DNA from: an uncultured Roseburia sp.
Lineage (GTDB): Bacteria; Bacillota; Clostridia; Lachnospirales; Lachnospiraceae
Direction: 5' to 3'
Length of the DNA stretch: 34,810 nucleotides
Assembly: GCA_947567625.1 (NCBI GenBank)
Contig: CANONN010000039.1
Coordinates: forward strand, 1 to 34,810
Positions 1 to 6,154 of this stretch are shown one piece after another. Numbering within the stretch: position 1 is the stretch's first letter; each line of letters starts with the position of its first letter. Made by a program: the position numbers and the translations under genes. The notes beneath the pieces were generated by a model. That model was not told the DNA's origin. It did not search any database and saw nothing but the letters and a program-made list of their open reading frames with translations.

Positions 1-104
1 CACATAACCCGGGAGCGGGTTATGCTGGGAAGCTTGCTAAAGTGAAAGCAAAGCTTGCAGAGGAAGGAATTGCAAAAAACTCGGAGATCTGTATGAAGTT
101 TTGA
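1..104 (+). CDS. C-terminal end of an unidentified protein (5' truncated by window)
   Basis: An open frame enters from the window edge (first full codon at base 3) and stops with TGA at 102-104, giving about 33 residues. It is lysine- and alanine-rich (HNPGAGYAGKLAKVKAKLAE and onward, ending ICMKF). A terminator-like hairpin lies 70 bases downstream, which fits a gene end. I do not recognise the family from so short a piece, and no function is assigned. The reading frame is supported only by the absence of stops and the downstream terminator. Confidence 0.5.
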   Translation, partial: HNPGAGYAGKLAKVKAKLAEEGIAKNSEICMKF

Positions 105-175
105 AGGTACGAATCTAAAAAAGTATGTGAAAGTGATAACAAATTTTTACAGAAATAATATGAATAAAAACGAAG

Positions 176-203
176 ATGACGTACATATGGCGTCATTTTG
201 TTT
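176..203 (+). terminator. Rho-independent terminator of the upstream partial gene
   Basis: Stem ATGACG (176-181) pairs with CGTCAT (191-196), and the 3' arm runs into TTTTGTTT. It lies between the end of the partial gene and tRNA-Cys, so it probably ends the upstream transcript. The stem is only six base pairs. Confidence 0.5.
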
Positions 204-270
204 CATATAATATCATTGTAAGTATCACAGGAAAGCCTACGCGAAGATGGTATTCGTGCAATTTCATTAT

Positions 271-341
271 GGCGACTTAGCCAAGTGGTAAGGCATGGGA
301 CTGCAACTCCCTGATCGTCGGTTCAAATCCGTCAGTCGCCT
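271..341 (+). tRNA. tRNA-Cys (GCA)
   Basis: A 71-nt cloverleaf. The acceptor stem GGCGACT (271-277) pairs perfectly with AGTCGCC (334-340). The D-stem is GCC/GGC, the anticodon loop CTGCAAC has GCA at 303-305, and the T-loop GTTCAAATCC is canonical. Position 341 is the discriminator T, which is the identity base expected for cysteine. CCA is not encoded. A TATAAT at 206-211 could be its -10 box, although no good -35 was found. A terminator follows within ten bases, so it appears to be a monocistronic tRNA. Confidence 0.96.
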
Positions 342-346
342 CTGAG

Positions 347-376
347 AACCTTGAAAATTATTTTCAAGGTTTTTTT
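347..376 (+). terminator. Rho-independent terminator after tRNA-Cys
   Basis: An 11-bp perfect stem AACCTTGAAAA (347-357) / TTTTCAAGGTT (361-371) with a 3-nt loop, followed by a run of T to 376. It sits immediately after the tRNA. Confidence 0.9.
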
Positions 377-567
377 GTGTTCGCAAAAAAGATTACAAAT
401 CACTGCAACTGCATCTGGGGAGCAAGTGGTCTGATTGACATATAGACTTTTGCAAAAAAAAGAGATATGATAAAAATGCAGGTAAATTTCAAAATATCAT
501 GGCAGCGCTTTTTACCGACATATATTAAAGTGTAATCAATATATACATTTCATGTGAGGTAGCAAAA

Positions 568-2742
568 GTGGAAAAGAAAAACAAATATTTTTATATAGGA
601 TTAATAGCTTCCACATTGATGATCGTATGCTTTGTAGCGTTTTTATATATCAGACAGTTAAATCGTACTATATCAGATAATATTATAAACTCTATCCGTG
701 AGATTGCAGAACATGATAAAGCAACCATACAGGCTTATATTGAAAGCTGTTGGGAAGATCTCTATGAGATGGAACAGCGGCTTGTGAGCGATGATTTTGA
801 TACCATATCAGAGCTTCAGACAAGAATGGAACTGGAATGTACCACCAGCGGATTTACACATCTCTATTTGTTGGCGGAGGATGGAGCCGTATATACCGAG
901 CAGCATATGAAGTATTTTCCCGGGGAAGCTTCGGCGGAAGGGGAACCGGATTTCCTTGTTTATTTTGAAAGCGGTGCACAGCATGTAGTCGCGCGGTTTG
1001 ATGAAAACCTTCAGGATGACCATCAGTTGGAAGATAGTATTCTCTACGGAGTGAGAATAGACGATCTGACCGTGAATGGTGTCCATATGCTGGCGATCAT
1101 CGGAATCAGCGACCGAACCTCCATACGCGATAAGATGGTCATTGACAGCTTTCATAAAAATGGCGAAAGCCGCGGCCACAGTGCGATCGTTGATATAGAG
1201 GGGAACTATATTGTAGATATCAATAAAGAGATTTACCGCAATAAAAGAAATAATCTTTTTGAACATTTGACAGAATCTGCTGTCTCTGAACTTACAAACG
1301 AAGAGGTTGCACAAAAGTTACATAACTCGGAAACATTTGCTTTTTATCATAGGCATGTCGGGGAAAAAGACCAGGAGTTGTTTTATTTTATACCCTTTGG
1401 GGAAGAAATTGATTTATATTTTCTCATGTCCATAAACGACGCTGTTTTTATGGAACAGTCGAGAACCTTTGTGGCGATGAGTATGATTATGCTGGTGATC
1501 AGTATGCTGGCAGTCGTCGTGATGCTGTTGATCGTGATGAACTATCAGAGTAAGACGATAAGGGCTTCGGAAAAGGCAAGATCTCAAAAAGAATTTCTTT
1601 CCAATATGAGCCACGAAATACGCACACCGCTCAATGGACTGATCGGAATCAACCATTTAATAATGGCCAATATTGATGATGAGAAACAGAAACCGCAGAT
1701 CAAAGAGTGGCTGAAAAAGGCGCATAGCACGGCCAATTATCTTTTGTCTTTGGTCAATGACATATTGGATATGTCAAAGCTGCAGGCGGGAAAGGTGGAT
1801 ATAATCAAGGAACCCCTGTCGGTGGAGGCGCTTGTGGACGAAGTCGCAGCCATGCAGGCAGATCAGATTAAAAACCGCGGGGTGGAGTTTGTTGTGGAAA
1901 AGGATATCACGGAACCTTATATCGAAGGTGATGTGACCCGGATTAAGCAAATCTTAATGAACATTGTCGGCAACGCAGCAAAGTTCACACCCAGCGGCAA
2001 ATATATTAAATTTTCGGTTGCCCAGGAAAAAATGGACGAACGGCACGTCATAACTCTTTTTCGCTGTGAGGACGCCGGTATCGGTATGTCAAAGGAATAC
2101 ATAAGCGAGATATTTGATACGTTTAGCCAGGAGAGAAACAGAAATACAAGTGGAATCAAAGGAACAGGACTTGGTATGGCGATCAGCAAACTGCTGGCGC
2201 TTGCGATGGGCGGCGATATCAACGTCGAGAGTGAGCTTAATGTCGGGAGTACCTTTACGCTTGCGATTCCCGCTCTTATTGTAAAAGAAGTGCCCGATTA
2301 TTTGTCCGAAACAGGAGCAACGATTGACCACGAGCATGATATCACGGATACCGCGGGGGTAAAAAAGCCGGTTAAAATTTTGGTGGCCGAAGATGTGGAG
2401 CTAAATGCCGAGATTTTGCTGGAGATTCTTTCCATGGAAGGTTTTGAGGCCGAACACGCACAAAACGGGAAAGAGGCGTTGGATATCTTTGCGAAATCTG
2501 AGCTTGGTGAGTTCGACGTCATTCTTATGGATATGCAGATGCCCGAGATGGACGGATGTACGGCGTCAAAAGAGATTCGCAAATTAGAAAGAGAGGATGC
2601 AAAGTCAGTCCAGATTTTTGCCTGTACGGCGAATACATTTCAGGAGGATAGAGACTTGGCGCTCGCCAGCGGCATGAATGATTTTTTGACAAAACCGATT
2701 GATGTAAAAATTCTATTGAAAAAAATAGCGCAGAATGTATGA
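568..2742 (+). CDS. Membrane-bound hybrid sensor histidine kinase with C-terminal receiver domain
   Basis: A 724-residue two-component sensor. Transmembrane helix 1 (about 8-28) and helix 2 (about 301-325) enclose a large extracytoplasmic sensor region of about 270 residues, probably Cache/PAS-like. A HisKA domain follows with the H-box SNMSHEIRTPLNG (His349). The HATPase domain has an N-box around Asn469, G1 DAGIGMS and G2 GTGLGMAIS. The C-terminal REC domain starts near residue 603 and has phospho-acceptor Asp655 in LMDMQMPEMDG and Lys709. The start is GTG, with GAGGT seven bases upstream. The signal is unknown and no separate response regulator is adjacent, so output probably goes through the attached receiver or a distant phosphotransfer partner. 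The last 15 codons lie in the first copy of a three-copy tandem repeat that continues past the stop. Confidence 0.95.
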   Translation: MEKKNKYFYIGLIASTLMIVCFVAFLYIRQLNRTISDNIINSIREIAEHDKATIQAYIESCWEDLYEMEQRLVSDDFDTISELQTRMELECTTSGFTHLYLLAEDGAVYTEQHMKYFPGEASAEGEPDFLVYFESGAQHVVARFDENLQDDHQLEDSILYGVRIDDLTVNGVHMLAIIGISDRTSIRDKMVIDSFHKNGESRGHSAIVDIEGNYIVDINKEIYRNKRNNLFEHLTESAVSELTNEEVAQKLHNSETFAFYHRHVGEKDQELFYFIPFGEEIDLYFLMSINDAVFMEQSRTFVAMSMIMLVISMLAVVVMLLIVMNYQSKTIRASEKARSQKEFLSNMSHEIRTPLNGLIGINHLIMANIDDEKQKPQIKEWLKKAHSTANYLLSLVNDILDMSKLQAGKVDIIKEPLSVEALVDEVAAMQADQIKNRGVEFVVEKDITEPYIEGDVTRIKQILMNIVGNAAKFTPSGKYIKFSVAQEKMDERHVITLFRCEDAGIGMSKEYISEIFDTFSQERNRNTSGIKGTGLGMAISKLLALAMGGDINVESELNVGSTFTLAIPALIVKEVPDYLSETGATIDHEHDITDTAGVKKPVKILVAEDVELNAEILLEILSMEGFEAEHAQNGKEALDIFAKSELGEFDVILMDMQMPEMDGCTASKEIRKLEREDAKSVQIFACTANTFQEDRDLALASGMNDFLTKPIDVKILLKKIAQNV

Positions 2743-2856
2743 AAGTAACAATATTGATGTAAAGATTCAATTGAAAAAATAGCGCAGAATGTATGAAAGT
2801 AACAATATTGATGTAAAGATTCATTTAAAAAAATGCAGAATGTATGATTGTAACAA
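2698..2856. repeat. Three-copy ~54-bp tandem repeat straddling the kinase stop codon
   Basis: Copies begin with ATTGATGTAAA at 2698, 2753 and 2807 (periods 55 and 54; the last copy is decayed to about 50). The first copy encodes the kinase C-terminus DVKILLKKIAQNV and its TGA. Copy 2 has one A fewer in the A-run, so the same frame hits TAG early. Copy 3 has lost about four bases. The extra copies are therefore non-coding duplicates of a coding end. Confidence 0.9.
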
Positions 2857-2888
2857 TATGGAAGCACGATAGAAATACGATAGATAAT

Positions 2889-2938
2889 GAAAAAGCTGTT
2901 GTCATGACCAAACGTAGTGACGGCAGCTTTTTCAATTT
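2889..2938 (+). terminator. Terminator between kinase and padR
   Basis: GAAAAAGCTG (2889-2898) pairs perfectly with CAGCTTTTTC (2924-2933). An inner stem GTCA/TGAC is formed by 2901-2904 and 2918-2921. The T5 run forms part of the 3' arm. It ends transcripts from the kinase and its repeats before the padR promoter, and could work in both directions. Confidence 0.75.
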
Positions 2939-2943
2939 ATGTA

Positions 2944-2972
2944 TTGACAGAAGGCAGTTGCTGTGCAATAAT
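2944..2972 (+). promoter_or_regulatory. Sigma-A-type promoter for padR
   Basis: TTGACA (2944-2949, perfect) is followed after 17 bp by AATAAT (2967-2972, five of six matches to TATAAT). It lies just after the terminator and upstream of padR. Confidence 0.6.
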
Positions 2973-2986
2973 TACTATATCAGAAG

Positions 2987-3005
2987 TAGTACGACAGACG
3001 TAGTA
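2987..3005. promoter_or_regulatory. Candidate PadR operator (interrupted palindrome)
   Basis: A 19-bp imperfect palindrome, TAGTACG-acaga-CGTAGTA with 14 of 19 symmetric positions, sits just downstream of the predicted -10 and before the padR ribosome binding site. That position suits autorepression by the PadR protein encoded next. The palindrome is seen directly; its role is inferred. Confidence 0.45.
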
Positions 3006-3026
3006 AATTTGGGAGGGAGTGATTGC

Positions 3027-3359
3027 TTGCTGAGCAGTGATGTGATGAGGGGGTACAATGAATTAATGATTCTGTCATTACTGCGAAAACAGGATTCTTA
3101 CGGTTACGAAATCTCCAGGCAGATCAAGGAGCTGTCAGATGAAAAATATGTGATGAAAGAGACGACATTATACTCAGCCTTTACGCGCTTAGAGCGAATG
3201 AGTTACATTGAAGCCTATTACGGTGAAAAGACGAACGGGAAGCGCAGGACATATTATCATATCACACCGGAGGGAGATCAGTTTTACCGTGAGAAATGTG
3301 ACGAGTGGGAGTTAGTAAAGGAAATTGTGAATCGTTTTGTATCAGAAAGGAAACTGTAA
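3027..3359 (+). CDS. PadR-family transcriptional regulator
   Basis: A 110-residue winged-helix repressor of the small PadR type. Conserved pieces are DVMRGYNELMILSLL (helix 1), DSYGYEISRQI (helix 2), TLYSAFTRLERMSYIEAYYG (recognition helix) and the wing GKRRTYYHITPEG. The frame stays open upstream to an ATG at 2844, but homology-like sequence begins only here and a strong GGGAGG lies at 3011-3016. The TTG at 3027 (LLSSDVMRGY) is therefore preferred over that ATG, which lies within the repeat/terminator region. The gene is followed five bases later by a HAAS-domain gene. PadR repressors commonly control such partners and respond to membrane or drug stress. A palindrome overlapping its own leader suggests autoregulation. 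Confidence 0.88.
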   Translation: MLSSDVMRGYNELMILSLLRKQDSYGYEISRQIKELSDEKYVMKETTLYSAFTRLERMSYIEAYYGEKTNGKRRTYYHITPEGDQFYREKCDEWELVKEIVNRFVSERKL

Positions 3360-3364
3360 TCGTT

Positions 3365-4408
3365 ATGGAGACAATCTTATCATACTTGGATAATATGTTT
3401 TTGAATTTCCCAAAGACGGAAAAGGTGTCAAAGATCAAGGAAGAACTGGCGCTGATGATGGAAGACAAATACAATGAGCTTTTGGCCGAGGGCAAAAAGC
3501 AAAACGAAGCGATCGGGATTGTGATCTCAGAATTCGGTGATCTCAAAGAGCTCCAAGAAGAATTGGGAGCAGAGCAGCCCGAGAGCGGAGCCGGTGCGTC
3601 CCGGGAGGAGAAAACGCCAGACTACAAAGGAGGCACCAAAAAGCAGAAGATCAATATTCGCCATTTGAACAGAGAAAATGTAGACAATTACCGCGAGACG
3701 ATGACAATAGGTGCAAAAGGTATCTCAATCGGCGTCATGTTATGTATTGGCAGCCCGACCTTTTTGCTAATTTTCGCTATATTGGATGAAATAAGTCAAA
3801 AGGAATTTTCGGACATCTTCTATATTGTCGGAGGTGTGGTTCCGCTGCTGCTCATGGTCGGTATAGCGGTCGCACTGTTTATCACATACGGTTCTAAGAT
3901 GGAGCAATATGAATATTTGAAAAAAGAACCTTTTGAAGTGGACGAGGGTTATCTGATGGAGCTGGAGAAAATAAAGGAGAGCGAAAAGAAACTTGGGATG
4001 AAGAAAATCACAGTCGGTGTCGTGATCTGTATTTTTTCTGTGATACCCCTGCTGGTGGGCGCCTGCATAGACGATGCGCTTGTGCTTGGCGGTGTGATTG
4101 TCCTCTTGCTGTTGATTGCCATAGCGGTTCGGTTATTCATCGTCGGCGGGACGCAGATCGAGTGTATGAAAGTCCTGTTTCAGGAGGAAGAGTTCACGGC
4201 CGCCGCGAAGAAAAACAACAAGCTGATCGATGCGATCGCCGGTGTTTATTGGCCGATTGCGGTGGCGGTGTATCTGATTTGGAGCTTCGTGACAAACGGA
4301 TGGGGCTATACCTGGATTATTTGGCCGGTTGCGGGAATTATATTCGGCGCTTTGGCGGTGATCATCGGAATCGTAGAGAAATACATGGAAACCAGGTCAA
4401 TTGTGTAG
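3365..4408 (+). CDS. HAAS-domain (permease-prefix-like) multi-pass membrane protein, PadR partner
   Basis: A 347-residue protein. The first ~75 residues form the cytoplasmic helical HAAS domain (METILSYLDNMFLNFP, then EELALMMEDKYNELLAEGK and EAIGIVISEFGDLKELQEEL). A charged linker and about six hydrophobic helices in pairs follow (for example IFYIVGGVVPLLLMVGIAV, GGVIVLLLLIAIAVRLFIVG and the C-terminal WPVAGIIFGALAVIIGIV). The ATG at 3365 lies five bases after the padR stop, with AAAGG inside the end of padR, so the two are probably translationally coupled. PadR plus HAAS is a recurrent gene pair in Firmicutes. The HAAS domain is thought to be a signalling module, but the biochemical role of this protein is unknown. 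A strong terminator follows. Confidence 0.85.
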   Translation: METILSYLDNMFLNFPKTEKVSKIKEELALMMEDKYNELLAEGKKQNEAIGIVISEFGDLKELQEELGAEQPESGAGASREEKTPDYKGGTKKQKINIRHLNRENVDNYRETMTIGAKGISIGVMLCIGSPTFLLIFAILDEISQKEFSDIFYIVGGVVPLLLMVGIAVALFITYGSKMEQYEYLKKEPFEVDEGYLMELEKIKESEKKLGMKKITVGVVICIFSVIPLLVGACIDDALVLGGVIVLLLLIAIAVRLFIVGGTQIECMKVLFQEEEFTAAAKKNNKLIDAIAGVYWPIAVAVYLIWSFVTNGWGYTWIIWPVAGIIFGALAVIIGIVEKYMETRSIV

Positions 4409-4420
4409 TGGGAGTAAAAC

Positions 4421-4462
4421 GAAAGCAGGGCTGTCGCCGGAAGTCGACAGCCCGTTTGCTTT
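4421..4462. terminator. Strong terminator between convergent HAAS and FlxA-like genes
   Basis: A perfect 9-bp stem GGGCTGTCG (4428-4436) / CGACAGCCC (4445-4453), flanked by AAAGCA and TGCTTT that extend the pairing. It lies between the convergent gene ends at 4408 and 4481 and could serve both. Confidence 0.8.
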
Positions 4463-4480
4463 GTCTCCCCGTTTCATTGC

Positions 4481-5266
4481 TTACAGACGGATATCTACAG
4501 GGGTATAGTAGATACGCTGTTCATCCGGGGTTTGTTCAGATGTATGGTCGGAATCATCCGATGCAGAGGATACGGAGGATTCTTTTTTGCTGTCAGCATC
4601 CGACGTTTGGTCAGCCTGTACGTCAGCTTTGACCTTATCGGACTTATCGTCATTTTTTGCTTCCCGGTCATCTTTGGCTGCCTGGGATAGCGTTTTGTTG
4701 GCTTTGCCAAGCGTATTGATCTGTGAGGCTGTGGCGTTTGCGGCTGTCTCGTTGGCCTTGGCAAGTTCCTCCTCCTTGCGCTGTGTATTGACGCCTCGCG
4801 CTTGATCCTGTGCGATTTCGGAAGACAAGACGCGTGCCCTGTGCTCGGTTTTGGCTGCGACGCTGCCCTGTACGCACGCCTGGCCGACCGCGCTGTCGGC
4901 GGAGATCATGGCTTGCATACTGGCTTGTGACATACCCGCCTGTGCGTTGGTCTGTGCGTCTTGCGTATTCTGCTGATTTTTGGCCGCGGCGTCCGCCGAG
5001 GCTTCCTTTTCGCGCTGTCTCTCTCTTTTGAGTTCCATCTGATGCTGCCGGAGCTGGTTGTTAAGATCATTGATTTCCTTTTGAATTTCCTGGCGCTTTT
5101 TCATTTTTTCTTCCATCGTCAGCGCTTCGTCGGAAGAAAGTTCCTGAAGTTTCTTTTGTGCGTTGGCAATCTGATTTTGCAGGTTCCTGCTCACTGCATC
5201 TGTCTCTTGGTTCATTCCAGGCTGTCCTGCCTGTGCGGGCATACTGCCGAATCCGTCAATTTTCAT
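4481..5266 (-). CDS. FlxA-like protein
   Basis: A 261-residue hydrophilic protein. The N-terminus MKIDGFGSMPAQAGQPG and the following coiled coil (IANAQKKLQELSSDEALTME, EEKMKKRQEIQKEINDLNNQ) match the FlxA-like family seen in clostridia. The middle is alanine/glutamine-rich, and the C-terminal third is acidic, rich in Ser/Asp/Lys and probably disordered. The ATG at 5266 is preceded by AAAGGAA; the frame is open upstream but without a ribosome binding site or family similarity. In E. coli, flxA belongs to the flagellar sigma-28 regulon. Here a perfect GCCGATAT sits 90 bases upstream, which supports late-flagellar-type control. No other flagellar gene is in the window and molecular function is unknown. 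Confidence 0.8.
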   Translation of the reverse strand: MKIDGFGSMPAQAGQPGMNQETDAVSRNLQNQIANAQKKLQELSSDEALTMEEKMKKRQEIQKEINDLNNQLRQHQMELKRERQREKEASADAAAKNQQNTQDAQTNAQAGMSQASMQAMISADSAVGQACVQGSVAAKTEHRARVLSSEIAQDQARGVNTQRKEEELAKANETAANATASQINTLGKANKTLSQAAKDDREAKNDDKSDKVKADVQADQTSDADSKKESSVSSASDDSDHTSEQTPDEQRIYYTPVDIRL

Positions 5267-5354
5267 AGAATCGTTCCTTTCTCTCGCCTGTATATATAGC
5301 GCATATATTATGCCACGGGCGCAAACTGTATACGGTAACTGTTTTCTATTTATT

Positions 5355-5382
5355 ATATCGGCTGCCGTCGGTCCTTCGTAAA
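5355..5382 (-). promoter_or_regulatory. Sigma-D/sigma-28-type promoter of the FlxA-like gene
   Basis: On the minus strand an exact GCCGATAT octamer occupies 5362-5355, the consensus -10 of flagellar sigma-D/FliA promoters. The matching -35 zone around 5378-5382 reads TTTAC rather than TAAA, so only the -10 is strong. It leaves a leader of about 85 nt before the start codon. Confidence 0.55.
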
Positions 5383-5609
5383 GTGAAATGTCACGAGAGG
5401 GCATAAAACTGTTGTAAAACAAAATTAAAAAATTTACCGTTTGCTTGCAACAAAAACGACGTTTTTTTACACTATATAAGTAGTGAAAGGGAAAACGGCT
5501 TTTCTCAATTTAAAGTATACATAAGCGCCATCAAGAGAAGAGCGGTCTGTACCCGAAGCGAGTGAGGGAATAAGTGCACCTATTTTGACACGAAAGAAAG
5601 GGAACGCCA
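5383..5609. other. Non-coding region upstream of the ECF sigma gene, with two dyads
   Basis: No gene is visible. It holds an odd palindrome AAAAACGACGTTTTT (5452-5466) and a dyad CACTA-tataag-TAGTG (5470-5485) containing a TATATA-like element. A TGCAAC at 5446-5451 resembles the AAC-containing -35 of ECF promoters. These are reasonable places for the promoter and control of the sigma gene, but no complete promoter could be defined. Confidence 0.3.
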
Positions 5610-6125
5610 ATGGATTATGATCTTCAACTGGTAAAGGCGGCAAAGCGCGGGGACACAGACGCTTTTGCGGCGCTGTACGGCACGGTCTATCAGGATATGT
5701 ACCGGTTTGCGCTCTATATGCTCTGTCACCCGGCGGACGCGGAAGACGCAGTCAGCGAGACGGTGATGGAAGCATTTGCCGGCATAAAAAAGCTAAAAAC
5801 GGACGAGTTATTCAAAAACTGGATATTTAAGATTTTGTCAAACCGCTGCAAGGCAAAGCTGCGCGAGTACTGCAAAAAAAACGAGGAATTGACAGAAGCG
5901 GTATTGGAGGACGCAAATTGCAGAGAGGACGGGCCGGAGGAAGCGGCGCTCTGCCGGCAAATGTTTTTTTCGCTGGAACAGGAGGAGCGCATGATCATAG
6001 GTCTCCATCTGTTTTGCGGTTACAAGAGCAGAGAGATCGCAGAGTTTTTGCATATAAATGAAAATACGCTGCGCTCGAAAGAAAGCCGGGCAATCCGAAA
6101 ACTGGGTGAGAATCTGCGGGTATAG
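5610..6125 (+). CDS. ECF-type RNA polymerase sigma factor
   Basis: A 171-residue sigma-70-family protein of extracytoplasmic-function size, with only regions 2 and 4. Region 2 includes AFAALYGTVYQDMYRFALYM and DAEDAVSETVMEAF, followed by FKNWIFKILSNRCKAKLR. Region 4 is the helix-turn-helix EERMIIGLHLFCGYKSREIA...HINENTLRSKESRAIRKL. The ATG is preceded by AAAGGGA at 5597-5603. A membrane protein with a cytoplasmic N-terminus follows 29 bases later, the usual position for the cognate anti-sigma factor. This suggests the sigma factor is held inactive until an extracytoplasmic signal arrives. The regulon cannot be deduced from this window. Confidence 0.92.
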   Translation: MDYDLQLVKAAKRGDTDAFAALYGTVYQDMYRFALYMLCHPADAEDAVSETVMEAFAGIKKLKTDELFKNWIFKILSNRCKAKLREYCKKNEELTEAVLEDANCREDGPEEAALCRQMFFSLEQEERMIIGLHLFCGYKSREIAEFLHINENTLRSKESRAIRKLGENLRV

Positions 6126-6154
6126 CGGTCACATAATCAGAGAGGGAGGAATCT

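Noticed and set aside
435-440. TTGACA as -35 for the hybrid kinase
   Set aside because: No -10 at 16-18 bp; the nearest TATGAT is about 25 bp away.
2844-3026. N-terminal extension of the PadR frame to ATG 2844
   Set aside because: It runs through the repeat and the kinase terminator, has no PadR similarity, and a strong ribosome binding site sits before TTG 3027.
5585-5590. TTGACA as promoter of the ECF sigma gene
   Set aside because: Only 19 bases before the start codon and it overlaps the ribosome binding site region, so no room for a -10 and leader.
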